DNA of 64,000 nucleotides from Anaeramoeba flamelloides (GCA_027625915.1 JANTQA010000070.1:7941001-8005000); one strand, 5' to 3'. Positions 34,395 through 46,974 are shown, numbered from the stretch's first letter. Made by a program: numbers and translations. The notes: a model not told the origin generated them from the sequence alone.

Positions 34395-35375
34395 CTAAAT
34401 TATAACTCATCCACTAATTAGAATGATGATTTATAACAATACGCCTGTTCAAAACACCATTCAATCGATCAAAAAACAAGAAAAAAAAAAAAATTTATTT
34501 CCAAACTCATATAAACCTTCAAGCAATTTCCAAGAAAGTATAGGTGATGTATTTTAACATAATTTTATTAAACTCAATCTTCCAAAAAAAATATTAAAAT
34601 ATCCATATCAACAACTACTATTTATTCATTCTTGATAATAATTCAATTTGTTTTTTCTTAATATTGTATTAAATAAATAAAATATATTAAATATTTATGG
34701 TCTTAATTTTATCTGATATTTTTTATGAATAAAAATTGGTGTTTATTATTTTCTTTTTGATCAAAAAATCGTTTTCATAGCTTTTCCAATCTTAAAAAAT
34801 TTTCACATAGAATATAAAACAATTAAATGAATTTTGGTAGTTTAAAAAATCATCAGTACTATTTTCGATATTTCCAGTTTTTATCGAAATTAATTTGAAC
34901 ATTGTTTTCTTATAAAAATAGTAGATTTTTTTTTTATTTTTTGGAAATATTTCATCAAATATATTTCGATATAAAAACCATAATCATTGATTCAACGGGT
35001 ATTGACATTAAACTTAATTTGGTGTTGTCAATTGGCAAATAACTTACTTAACAAAGATGATTATTTATATATTGGAAAAAAATATTGCACTTTTTCGGCA
35101 ATACCTTATACAATCCTATTATTCTCCTTTTCAAAATAAGTTTATCTTCTTATATTATCAAATAATCAATTAAGTATTCTATCCAAAGACATCCCCACTT
35201 TAATTAACTTTTGGTAAGTTTATTATTTAGTGTTTTGTAAAAAAAATTGGTTATTTATAATAAGGATTTGATATAAAATATTAGCAATTAGACAACAATT
35301 ATTCAAATATTAACAAATAAAAATCTTATCAGGGATTTTTTTCATGTCATGTATTGTTTTGACTATTCAACTTTT
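34395..35375 (+). repeat. Host repeat R2, copy 2, carrying a TIR element
   Basis: Same orientation as 5395-6375. In this copy the shared string AATCGATCAAAAAACAAG lies before the 583-bp element, whereas in copy 1 its counterpart lies after the element. This suggests insertion at a different position. Confidence 0.6.
34523..35105. mobile_element. 583-bp non-autonomous TIR element, copy 2
   Basis: The ends GCAATTTCCAAGAAAGT and, reading inward from the right, GGTATTGCCGAAAAAGTGCAA correspond to those of 5427-6009. The internal sequence is collinear (TTCTTGATAATAxTTCAATTTG, TTTTATCTGATATTTTT, GATTCAACGGGTATTGACAT). No coding capacity was seen. Confidence 0.6.
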
Positions 35376-35894
35376 TAAAAATGTTTGTATTTAAAATTTA
35401 TTTGGTTTAAAATTGTTAATAATTATTTTTTTTCATTCTTAAAACAAGATTTCATTTCCAACGGTTAGTTCACGAATTAAAATAACAGAAAAAAAAGTAA
35501 AAGTCAGGAGAATTAAAAAAAGTTATGACGAATTTTTTGTTATTCTATTCGAGTTTACAACGATAAAAAATTAACCCATAAAAAGACTTTTAACATATTT
35601 TAGAACTTTTAGCGTCACAGTCTACAATTTTTCAAATGGAGATAATCTTACAGTATTTTTCTAATTTCAAATATTTGATTTAATAAGTTCATTAAATCCA
35701 AAAAGGGGTAAAAAAATTGATTAATAAAAATATAATATTTAGTATTTGATAGAATTTTTTTATAATTATCCAAAGTAAAAATATTTGTATACTCTCCTTA
35801 AAAGTCTGAAATTGTTTTAATGAAAAACCAAAAAGTGTTTTTTTTTTAAAAATTTTTTGAAAAGTTTTAATTGTGAAAAAGTGATAAATCGTTA

Positions 35895-36354
35895 CTGTTG
35901 AGAGAAAAATGTTGGACAGAGAAAAATAGTTGGGGACAGAAAAATAGTTGGGAACATTACTGAAAATGTTTTTTAATTTCTTTCGTTTGTGAAATAACTA
36001 AAGAAAATAACAATAATCTACTTAATAGAAAAAGGTTTAATGTAATTCTACTTTTTCAAAACCTTATCTCTTTAAATCTAAATCAATTTTAAAAATTACC
36101 ATTTTCAGAATTAATAGTAAACTTTACTAAAACTTGGATTTTTGTTAAAATAGCACGATCTACTTTAGTTATCAAACCATTCAAATGAGTATTCTACACA
36201 CACCACATATTAATGAACTTGTAACACATTTAAACCCATATTTATCTAAAATTCACTTACTTATCAATAGGATTTGATTTTCAATTTTACTAATGTTCCC
36301 AATTAAAAATGGTATTCTTACATTTTTCTGTGTCAAACATTTTTCTCTCAATAA
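35895..36354 (+). mobile_element. Tourist-like MITE, copy 3
   Basis: A 460-bp copy collinear with 26745-27205. The left end is CTGTTGAGAG, and the right end is slightly decayed (CTCTCAATAA instead of CTCTCAACAG). TTA flanks it on both sides (35892-35894 and 36355-36357). Near the left end the segment GACAGAAAAATAGTTGGG is duplicated relative to the others. It ends 192 bp before the next gene. Confidence 0.82.
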
Positions 36355-36546
36355 TTATTCGATTTTGATCTTTTTAATTATTTTCCAAAATTTGAAATAA
36401 TTTCAAAAAATAGTGTCTTGAGAATTCAAAAAAGTAAACTTCAATTTTAGTGCTTTTTTATATTGATTTAGATTTTAATTAAAATTTGATCGTCTTTGTT
36501 CTTTTTTCATTTTTTTACTTTTTTTAGTATTAGAATCCTCGATTAA

Positions 36547-39351
36547 ATGAACCCAAAGCAAAAAAGAAATAACCTTTTTTTAGTATTAAAAAAACCAACA
36601 ATTAATAATGAAGAACACTACCAAAAGGGTGAAATTGTCTTTCAACAAACAAAAGAAAACAGAATGAAGATTAAAAAATTTACTGATTTTTCAAAAACAT
36701 ATTTGAGACATCCTGACTTAAAACAAAAAGATCTTTTTAATTTAAAAGCAGTTAATTTATTAAATCTTTTAAATGTAATCTTTCCGACACCACTGAATCG
36801 AATTGTTGAAACTGTGTTCCCTGAACAACAAATTAAAAAAAATTTAAAAGAATTGAAAAGAGTCTTCAAGGCAACAATGGGTTGGTCTAAAAATGAAAAA
36901 TTTTCGATTAAAAGACTCGTCCAAAAAACACAAAACGAAGAGGTAAAGTTCTTAAACTGTTTACTGTCTTTTAAATATAAGATTGAAACTTTTGGCATTA
37001 ATAAAGATCAAAAACAAATTGTTCGAGATTTTTATATTCTTCAAGGAGAATTACAATACGTTCGAACCAACAAAGGTATTATAAACTTTTCTTTGACTTT
37101 CCCTAATCAAATAAATTCTTCGATGGTTGATAATAAAAAAGAAATTTCTTTGTCTTGGAATAAACAAAACAGTAAAAACGAAAGTGAAAGTGAAAGTGAT
37201 GGCGAAAATGAAAACAGAATTGAATCTTATTTTGATAATTGGGATTTAATTTCAGACGAAGACGAAGAAGAAGATGAAGATCAAGACAAAGGTGATCCTT
37301 TTGGTTGGATGAAAAACAACAAAACATTAATTCAAGAATCAAATGAGCAAGTTTATAAGAACATTTTTTTTGAAAGGGATTTCCAATATAGCCTGCAACA
37401 AAACAACAAAAAGCATACCCAAAATAATTTACATACAACCAAAAAAACTCAAAATGAGAAGGAAAAAGAAATTAACAACAATTATAGCTCTACCAGCTCT
37501 AGTGAATGGGAAGAATACATGATCTCGAAAGAATTAAAAGAAACTTCAAAAGTGAATGATTTTTTAATTGACGATGGCTTTTTAGAATTATCTAACCCTA
37601 ATTTTGTGAATATTAAAAAAAAACAAAATCAAATTACCTTATCTTCCTCTTCTGAAAATTATCTCATTGATAATTTAATAAACCATAAAAATAAAGAATC
37701 AGAAATGTACATTGACAATTCTGGGTTTAAAAAACAACAACAAAACAAAGTGGATAATTTGAATAAAACTGAAGAAATTGGAATTATTAAAACACCCAAG
37801 AAAATGAAAAAAAAAAATACTTTTCTTCGAAATTTAATGAAAAGTCTCAAAAAAAGAGTTAAATCAGATGAGACGAATGAGAAAAAAAGTTTGAAAATTA
37901 GCACAAATCTTGATTGTTACGACGTCAACGATGGCAGTGATGATAAAATCAAGAACGATTTTGATGATGGTAATAACATTACCAGGAGGAATAAAAATAA
38001 CAAAAAAATTGAAATGGACTTTGAAAATGAAATCGAAAATGGGTTTAAAAGAAAAAAATTAGATCGAATTGAGAAAAAAAGTCCAAAATATAAGAAGAAT
38101 ATGAACACTAGGACCGGTAGGGAATATTTTAAAAAAAGGGGGTTTATATTTCTTGGTAAAACTGAAAATCATTTACAGTTGACTAGAGAATTTTTTTCTA
38201 TTGTTGCAAAATATTTATTAGAAAATAAGAATAATAATAATGGTGGAAAAAATGAAAAAAAAAAGAAAAATGAAAAGAAAAGGAAAAAGAAACTGGAGAA
38301 GAAAAAAAAGAAAAAAACAATACAAGAGAAAAAAAAGGTGAAAGGAAAGATGGAAATTAAGAATATCCACAATATTGATGATAATAAAATTGAATTTTTT
38401 TATTTGATTAATGTTTATAATGGCTGGGCTAGTATGAAATTATATGAAATGAAAAAACCAATCAAACAAATTATCGAAAAACAAAGTAAAATGTACTTAA
38501 AAGCATATAACGAAGCAATTTGGAGATGCCGTATCCAAGCAACCGAATTTTCATTATATTGTGGGTTATCGAAATCTGAATATAAATTAATGAAAATCCA
38601 TTTAAAATATAATTCATTTACAATTTTTGAATTAGAAAAAACAAACCCAACTTTTCAGTCCAATTATGATGAAAATTCCTTCTTTCTTGGATTCAATTCT
38701 TTTCATCCAAAGATTTTAATATTTTCCAAAGTAGAAAAAAATATTAATGTCTTTGCAAAATTAAAAAGTAGACATCAAAAATTAGTAATTGTCTTTTTAT
38801 TTTTAATTTATAGATCAACAATCCAAAAAAACACTTATGTAGGCCAAAACCCTGAAGACTTTTCAAAAAAAAATATCAATGGTTTGAATACTGAAATATT
38901 ACCACCATCTTTACCCATTGATCCAAAATTATCAAGATATTATACAAACCCTTTAAATATTTTATCAAAAATTCAAAACACAAATAAAAATAATTTTAAT
39001 CACAAAATTATTCGAATTATTTCAAATATTTGGAAAGATGGTGGGACAAAATTTCAAGTTTTTTTTCTTGTAAATAAAACTGTTCCCTTTGAGCCAGGTA
39101 TTTTATATATTAAAAAAAGAGGTATTTTGGAGATTTTACAAAACCAAATCATAAATAATCACCAATTTTCTCAAGATTTTAAATTAACACAAACCCAAAA
39201 TCAAAAACAGCACAATTTAATAAAAATTTCTTCTAAAAGTGATAATAAATCCATTACTTTTCTGGCCACTAATTCTACTGAAGAGACTTTGTTTATTTCA
39301 AAAACAATATTATTCTTTAACAAACAATTTTTAAATATAATAAAAAAATAA
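36547..39351 (+). CDS. Large charged protein with possible PH-like C-terminal modules
   Basis: An intronless frame of 934 residues that starts at the first ATG and ends at TAA. Residues 1-190 are a folded-looking region (FSKTYLRHPDL, LKAVNLLNLLNVIFPTPLNR, LKRVFKATMGW) that might be calponin-homology-like, though I cannot confirm it. Residues 219-248 are acidic (DEDEEEDEDQD), followed by a long Asn/Lys/Ser-rich linker and a poly-Lys segment at about 565-600. Two C-terminal segments, about 615-758 (FSLYCGLSKSEYKLMKIHLK then FFLGFNSFHPKILIFS) and 832-934 (KFQVFFLVNKTVPFEPGILY then KSITFLATNSTEETLFI and a final helix), have the strand pattern and terminal helix expected of PH-type folds. A membrane-associated cytoskeletal or signalling adaptor is possible but unproven. 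Asp/Glu and Lys runs make database matches unreliable. Confidence 0.75.
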   Translation: MNPKQKRNNLFLVLKKPTINNEEHYQKGEIVFQQTKENRMKIKKFTDFSKTYLRHPDLKQKDLFNLKAVNLLNLLNVIFPTPLNRIVETVFPEQQIKKNLKELKRVFKATMGWSKNEKFSIKRLVQKTQNEEVKFLNCLLSFKYKIETFGINKDQKQIVRDFYILQGELQYVRTNKGIINFSLTFPNQINSSMVDNKKEISLSWNKQNSKNESESESDGENENRIESYFDNWDLISDEDEEEDEDQDKGDPFGWMKNNKTLIQESNEQVYKNIFFERDFQYSLQQNNKKHTQNNLHTTKKTQNEKEKEINNNYSSTSSSEWEEYMISKELKETSKVNDFLIDDGFLELSNPNFVNIKKKQNQITLSSSSENYLIDNLINHKNKESEMYIDNSGFKKQQQNKVDNLNKTEEIGIIKTPKKMKKKNTFLRNLMKSLKKRVKSDETNEKKSLKISTNLDCYDVNDGSDDKIKNDFDDGNNITRRNKNNKKIEMDFENEIENGFKRKKLDRIEKKSPKYKKNMNTRTGREYFKKRGFIFLGKTENHLQLTREFFSIVAKYLLENKNNNNGGKNEKKKKNEKKRKKKLEKKKKKKTIQEKKKVKGKMEIKNIHNIDDNKIEFFYLINVYNGWASMKLYEMKKPIKQIIEKQSKMYLKAYNEAIWRCRIQATEFSLYCGLSKSEYKLMKIHLKYNSFTIFELEKTNPTFQSNYDENSFFLGFNSFHPKILIFSKVEKNINVFAKLKSRHQKLVIVFLFLIYRSTIQKNTYVGQNPEDFSKKNINGLNTEILPPSLPIDPKLSRYYTNPLNILSKIQNTNKNNFNHKIIRIISNIWKDGGTKFQVFFLVNKTVPFEPGILYIKKRGILEILQNQIINNHQFSQDFKLTQTQNQKQHNLIKISSKSDNKSITFLATNSTEETLFISKTILFFNKQFLNIIKK

Positions 39352-39719
39352 TATCTTGAATATATATAAATCAATTGAAAAAATTTAAACAGGGAACCAA
39401 TAATTTTTATTTTTTATTTTTTTTTTTTTTTTGAATTTTCCTTTTTGATTTATTTGAGAAATATGAAATAAATTTAAAATACAAAACATGATTATGAAAT
39501 TACATCTAGATAATTTGTGAATTAAGATGTGGCTTTCTCACTTCAAAATACCCTGTTTGTAATACTAAGTATTTTTAACACTAAATGGTCAATAATCCAC
39601 CCTTTTTAAAACAGTGCATTTTTTTTTTTTTTACAAAAATAAGTATTGTGGGATTAATTAATTTTTGCAAGAAAAGATAACAACAAATCTTGTTCGAAAT
39701 CCAAAAAAAAAAAAAAAAT

Positions 39720-40265
39720 GATAAAATATAAACCATTTTCCAGTCAAAGTGTACAGTTGTAATATGAGAATTGCCTGTGTTTATAGGGTTTGCATAGATA
39801 TTAGGAAGAAAAAAATTATTTTGGAAATTTTCAAAATTGAAATCATTTTTTCACATTTTTACAAATTTTTGTTTTTTTTTTCGAAATTTTTTTAAAACCG
39901 AATCCAGTTGCAAAAAAAAAATTCTTTTATGGCAAGATTGATAGTCATTTGGTGAAAATGTGTTATTCTAAGGTTATTGAAACGGTGGAAATGATTGTAT
40001 AGAAATGATTTTGATTTCTATTGGAATTCTATTCGATCTTTGATCCTGATATTTGATTAATAAATGTGAAAATTTTTCACTTCATTTTCATTTCCTTTTT
40101 CAAATAGAGACTACAAATACCAACACACATAGTTTGGGGACTTGATTTATGAAAGAAAAGTAAGGAAAATGAAGTGAAAAATGTTTCCTATTTATTATTC
40201 AAATACCAGAAGAAGGTCAAAATGAACATTCTTGTTTTTCTCAATAGGGAACCTCGCCTAAGAAT
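39720..40265 (+). repeat. Dispersed repeat R3 with nested foldback, copy 2
   Basis: Closely matches 45290-45815 in inverted orientation over more than 500 bp, and 4770-5120 more distantly. A ~160-bp foldback element occupies 40047-40208, between GATCCTGAT and AGAAGGTCAAAATG. Confidence 0.8.
40047..40208. mobile_element. Small foldback element nested in R3
   Basis: GATATTTGATTAATAAAT at the left is opposed by ATTTATTATTCAAATACC at the right. The next inner parts (TTTTTCACTTCATTTTC / GAAAATGAAGTGAAAAA) are also complementary. The same insertion is present in the inverted R3 copy, so it predates that duplication. Confidence 0.75.
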
Positions 40266-42290
40266 TTGAGTTTTTTAATTTTTAAATAGAAAAATAATAC
40301 AACAAGAAAAAGAATTTTAGATTTGTGGAGAAGATTTGATAATGAAAATGGAAGGTCACATTCTGTAAATTGATAAAAAAAAATATTAACAATAATTTAT
40401 CATATTATCAAGGACTTTGAAATAAACCCAAATATTGATAAAAATCTAAAAATCATGTCATTTCTCCAAAACAATATATTTAGTAATTTGGATTGAAAAA
40501 GAAAAGTATCTACAAAAAACTTCAAAAAAGTATAAGAAGGTTTTTAAAAAATTATCAAACTAATTATTACTCAAAAAAATATTAGCAATATAGTTAAATT
40601 ATAAATCTTCAAAATAGTGTTTTACTCAATTATTATATGAACTAGTAAATGTTATTCTAAATACAAAAGGATATCAACAGAATAGATATTTGGATAAATA
40701 AATAAGTTATAAAATTATTAAAAAATACATTGAAATTCACCAAAAATAATTTATAAAACTGAAGCAAAAAAATAGATCAAGTAAGAATTTCAATCTATAT
40801 ATAAGAAGATAAAAACTCTAAAAAAAAAAAAAAAAATTCTTGGTTTTGAATATATATCCGAAAAATTAAAATTTCACACAAAAAATATACAGCATATTAA
40901 TTGGGAAATATAACACTTAAGATTATCAAATAAAAATTTTAATAATTTTTGACAAAATTTAATAATAAATAAATATGGGTCTAAATACAAAGGATATTTA
41001 AAAATTATCATGTAAAATAATATAATCAAAAAACACAAATGATATAGATTATCGCAGATTGTACAGGTTTATTATTATTTGTTTTTTTATCTTCATGTTT
41101 TTTGTTTCAAAAATATTTCGGTTCTTTAATCAAAGAAAATACTGAAAAAAAAAAAAAAAACGAGAGTTGATTTTGTTGGGGTTTTCTGTTTTAGTCTGAA
41201 GCTTTTTTAATTTTGAGGAATAAATGGAAAACTCAAACAAAGTCAAACAAAGTTTTTTTTATTTTTTTTTATATTACTTTTAGAAATAATAAGAAAATAA
41301 TTTAAATTTTATATTTTTTTCTTAAATTTAAATAAACCTTTCAAAATCAAACCTTTAAAATAAATTGGTTCAACTTCAATATTTAAAACTATGAAATTTC
41401 AAAAATTATCTCAAGAGATATTCTATTTTGTCTTAACAATAAAATTAAAACAAAATCATTCAATTTATGAAATAAAATATTTCAACTTAGAAATCATTGA
41501 AGATTTCATATCATTTTTTAGGTGACTGTCCATTTTATAAAGAAAAGAGGATAATCTGGCTTGAGGAATATTTCCCAATAAAAAAAAATCATAAACAAAG
41601 TAAGAAGAATATCTTGGATATTATTCAAAAAAAGAAATCCTTATTGATCTTATCACTGGTGAACAATAAAGAAAATTATGATTATTTAGTATAATTTCAA
41701 AACAAAAGTCTAGAAATTGGAATAATAAAAAGAAATTAATCCAACTTTTCAAAATAAAAAAAAAATGTAATTTTAATTTTAAAATCTCAATCGAATTTTG
41801 AGTAACTAATCCACACTTCAAGTCAAATTTTAGAAAGCTGGGCGTTCATTTTTAAAGTCTGAATATTGATTATTCAACCTTTAACTTTGTTTACTTTTTA
41901 GATATTTATTATTAAAAATTATTCAAAAATTTTTATCAATACAATTTTCTTTTTTAATTTGATGAAATTAACTTATAATACGATTTCACTAATCATATTT
42001 AAAAGAAACATGGACCCTAGAGAACTTATTATTTATCTTCAATAACAAGATACTTTTTTTTTTGGACTTCTGGGAGGGATGCTAATCTTTGAAAAAAAGT
42101 CAAAAAAAAATAATTTAGTTCACAAATTGTTGTGTGTAACTATAGTCAGCCCAACTTTGGAACTGTTATCTCAGCTAAATTGTAAAAGCTTTTGAGATCT
42201 TTGAACATGTTACAAATTATGTAAGGATTTCATTTTTTGTAAGATCATAATAAAGACAAAAAACTTGTTTTTTTTTTTTTCTTTTTTTCA

Positions 42291-45200
42291 ATGAACGCCA
42301 AATCCAAATCAAAAATTTTTAAGATCCTTCCTCTTGATCAAGAAGACGAACTTGACAAACACTTTGTCACTTCATATAGTGCAATAATGAAATTTCTTGA
42401 ACAAAACAAAAATAGAGATCGTAATCTTGTTCTTCAGTCAAAAATCAATGAATCACAAGAAACAGAAAACCAAGTCTACAATGCGCTGATGTATATCATT
42501 CTCACGTCCGTCAACGGCTTTCAACAAGTAAAATTTTTCCTTTTTCTTCTTTTCTTTCTTCTTTGTAATTAATAAAGCGATGTGCCAAACTTAAAAAAAA
42601 AACAATTTTTTACTTTTTGCTAATTTAAAAATAAAAACGTTCCTTAAAGCAAAACATGGAAAAAATATAACAAATTCTAACACAACTAAACCTAATTTTG
42701 TTCTTTTTTTTCAGACCAAAGCAATTTTGTTCATCCATTAAACTATTATTATCACCCCCATTACATTTTTTTTTTTCTTTTGATTTGAATTAATTCAAAT
42801 TGTTCACAACATCAATTAAATTTCCTAATCAGAAAACCAACAAAAAGTTCAGAACTAAGAACCATAAACAACTCATTTTTAGTTTTTATTACTGTGAACA
42901 ACTCCACTCATTGTGTTTTTCGAAATTTTTATGGCTTTTGAAAGTAACTCAATTCTTATTCAAAACAATTTATCCTCTTCTTTTCAAGATTTTAACAAAA
43001 AGATGATTATTACAGATTCTCTTCCACAAAAACCGTTTCACAAAATATACATCAGAATATTTGGTTATTGTTTTAATTGATCTTACTGTTGTTTGTTAAA
43101 AGATAAAAAGCCTGTACTTTGATTAATAAATTAGAAAAAATTTACACTTCTTTTTTCCTTTTTTATCCTATTTACACTTACAAACAATCTTTATTTATAA
43201 AAAATCAATTTAACTTTTTGATTTCATTTTTATTTCAAAAACTTCTTATCGGGTCTAAGTATCAGATTTATTCTATTTGTGTTATTAGTATGAAATGTTA
43301 ACTAATCAACTACAAACAAAAAAAAAAATAAAAATAAAAAAAAAGATCAGATGTCAATTATTTCAATTTAAATTTCAAATACCGAGACAAAAACAAAAAA
43401 AATTATTTTCAAATCGTATTTCATAAAAATATATCAAAAAATTCTAATTTTAATCTTTAAAAAAATTTAATTGTAAAGAAATTTAATTTAAATTTACAGC
43501 TGTCCCAACCACCATTAAAAATTCATAATACCTTGCAATCAAGTTTATAAAATAAAATTTTCTTTTGTATGAAAAACCGTAAATTGGTTATTGTAGCTCA
43601 TCATATTTTAAACCGTTAAATTTTATAATAGAAGAAAAATATATATATTACCATATTTTAGGTTTTCCTTAAAGATTGACAGTCAAATAGATCCAAAAAC
43701 TTACATTAATGTGAATCATCAATTTCCAAAATTGTTAAAAATCAATGATTTAAACGAATTAAAAGCGATCATTGAAAAAAACTTTCTAGTTTCTGTGATT
43801 TCTGTGATTTCTGTGATTTCTTTTCATTTGAAAATCAATTTTTAGATTTTATTTTCATTATAAAAACAAAAAAATTTCTTGTGTGGTCAAACAGAAATTG
43901 AAATTTTTTTTTATTAGGATCTGAATTTTCTATTCCATAAAACACAATTCTGTTATAGACAACCAAACTGTATGTTTTATAAATTTTCACAATAGGACTG
44001 AGGGGATCTGTATTAATTGTTTTTTTAAAAAAGAATTTGATTTAATAATCATCTTAAATATAATGGAATAAAAAAGTATATCTAAAATAAATAAAAAAGT
44101 ATTCAATTCATTAAAAATATGTCTGGGTAATTAATTGAATTTTATTGAATACAGATTTACAAAGAAAAAAATATTTATTTCTTGTATTACCTGCAATGAG
44201 TTTTTTAATTTTAAGAAAACTGTCAAACAACTATTAATAGATGAAAAAAATCTCTATTCTATTAAAAAATTTTAAAAATTCTATAAAATATTTTAATAAA
44301 AATATTCAAATTTGATATATCCCCTTTAAAAGGTGTTCATGTATTTTTCAATTCAAAAACATTTTTTGTTAAAATCTGCCGAATAGCTAAAAAAACCAAA
44401 TATATGACGTTTTGTTTGATTGTTGTACTTACTTTATTAAAATATTTCAAAATTATTTAATTTAAATTTTAATATTAAATTAATTTATCAAGGGATAGAC
44501 CATTGCTAATTATTATTTAAAGTTTTAAAAGTTGGTTTGTTATTTATTGGTTATACAATTTTCCAAATTTTTTAGAAATAAGAAAATTTTATAACATTTT
44601 TTTAAAGAAAATAGTGAGAACCTAAAGAATATTATGAAATATCATAATGAACCAATAATGAATTTTTTGATCTTTTCATATTTTTGTAAATACCAATTCA
44701 ATAAATTTATTTTTTATTTAAATTTTCAAGAATAAATTTACCCAAGTAAACAATTGAGTAATTTTTTATTTATATTCACAATTTTTCGTTTTTTAAAAAT
44801 TAAAATAAAGTATCTAAAAAGTATTTATCAAAATTTTGTTGTTTACTTTCTTGATCATTTCAGAATTGGCTTTTAAATTTTTTTTTTACTTTTTATAATC
44901 AATTCTTGATAATTATTTATTTTTTTTTTAATTGCATATTTTTACACTTTAATTCGTTTATTTTTTTAATGTGGTTAATATAAGAAGTTCTGTTGTTAAT
45001 GTTATTATGTTAAAAATCATTGGAAATGTAAGTTTTTAAAAACACACCATTCTTATCTGAATTGACATATATTGAAATGTATCTCGTAAACTTTGTTTCA
45101 GTCAAAGGGTATCCAAAAAAAACATTTTTTTCAAATATTAATTATTTTATATAATTGACCTTTGAAGAAAAAATAAGAAATAAGTCGAATAATACACATC

Positions 45201-45820
45201 AAAGAACTGTTGATATATGTCTGAAAGAAAACTAATTAATCAATAAATTTTCTTAAAAATTTCAAAACTCAAATTCTTTGTTCCCAATTGAAAAAAACAA
45301 CAATGTTTGTTTTGAGCTTCTATTGGTGTTTGAATAATAAATAGGAAACAATTTTCACTTCATTTTCCTTACTTTTCTTTTATAAATCAAGTCCCCAAAC
45401 GAAGTTTGTTGGTATTTGTAGTCTCTATTTGAAAATGGAAATGAAAATGAAGTAAAAATTTTTCACATTTATTAATCGAATATCAAGATCAAAGATCGAA
45501 TAGAATTGCAATAGAAATCAATATGATTTCTCAACAATCATTTCCATGGTTTTAATAACCTTAGAATAACACATTTTTAGCAAGTGACTATTGATCTTGT
45601 AATAAAAAAAAATTTTGCAAATGAATTAGGTTGTAAAAAAAATTTCGAAAAATAAAAATGAAAAAATGTGCAAAAATGTACAAAAATGATTTCAATTTTG
45701 AAAATTTCCAAAACAAATATTTTCTTTCTAATATCCATCCAAAACCTTTAAACACATGTATTTCACCTATTAAAACTGGGACCCTTTGACTGAAAAATAG
45801 TTTATTATGTGTTTTGCAAT

Positions 45821-45856
<36 letters not shown>

Positions 45857-46930
45857 GACATCCATTTCGTGCCAAAGAAATAATTAAAATTGTTTCTTAT
45901 CCGAACAACTTAAATTATTATTGTATTTTAAAAAGCAATCATAAAATAATCGACTATTGATTAAATCTTAACTAATTGATTCTGTTATTGCTATTCAGGT
46001 AAAAAATACTTATTTTTTAAAAAGTAAATTATAAGATTTTCTTCACTTAAATCTATTGATTTCTCAAAAGATTCAAGGGTTGTTACTAATTTTTTGAATT
46101 GTACTCTCAAATTAATGTGACAATGATAAAGATTCAGCAAGATTGTTTAGACTACTGACTTTTACTTTTTTATTTTTGAATCATTTTTTTATCTTGTAAA
46201 AAATTAAATTGTAATTATTCTGATCAAGAAAGTATATATTAATTACGATCATCCATACAGTTTATTTTTCAAAAGGGGTTTTTAAGATTTAATAATTCAA
46301 GATAATTTGAAAAGTAATTAAACATTTATTTTGTATTTGAAATTTTACCACAAAGAAAAAAAATCTTTATTCAAAATAAAAAAAAAAAAAAAAAAAAAAA
46401 AAAAACTAAAATTCCATCTTTCTCAAAATTATTTCTTTGTTATTATATTTTTTAATAAATTGTATAAAAAAAAAATAGAGTTTTTCAACATTAAAATTTT
46501 TAAATAAAGATCATTTCAAATATATAATGAATGTATTAAAATATCTTATTTATAATAAATTTGATAAATTGTTACGAATCCCAAAAGAACAAGTAAGTTT
46601 TTTTTTTCTTTTTTTTTTCATATATTTAAACAACTTTTTAAGTATTTTTTTTTGAGGTTTATCTTTTTTTTCCCATAATATTCAAAAAAATTTTAAATAT
46701 TATATTTAAAAATAAATTTTATAAGATTTTAAGACTGACAAGAGAATTAACAGTGTTGCAAGTGGATGGGGTTGAGTTATTGCTTCTTGAATTAATGAGA
46801 CAAATACATAGTGGAGATACTGGGAATCAAAATATATATTTAATTGAAAATATTCTTCATATTCTTTATCATTCAAATAAGTAATAATTTAATTTGTTTG
46901 TTATTCATAAAATACTTTATTCTTATATTA

Positions 46931-46974
<44 letters not shown>

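Larger units (their letters stand above)
33043..36546. other. Gene-free, repeat-rich intergenic region
   Basis: Divergent intergenic region. It holds repeat R2 copy 2 with its TIR element and MITE copy 3. Open frames at 33521-33730 and 33804-33995 are short and unsupported. Confidence 0.65.
39352..42290. other. Gene-free, repeat-rich intergenic region
   Basis: Contains R3 with a nested foldback (39720-40265) and a family-G palindrome near 41165-41260 (GGGGTTTTCTGTTTTA opposed by TAAATGGAAAACTC). At 42142 there is a string, TAGTCAGCCCAACTTTGG, that looks like one mariner-type end without a visible partner. The frame at 41497-41694 has no family resemblance. Confidence 0.6.
42528..46478 (+). 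other. Long first intron of INTS3
   Basis: It opens GTAAAA plus a T-rich tract and ends in an A run before TAG. It contains R5 copy 2 (43600-43960), the inverted R3 copy (45290-45815) and (TA)n runs. Short frames inside (42800-43006, 43119-43301, 45588-45875) have no support. Confidence 0.75.

Noticed and set aside
42142-42170. Mariner-type end TAGTCAGCCCAACTTTGG
   Set aside because: No complementary partner end was found in the window, so no element can be delimited.
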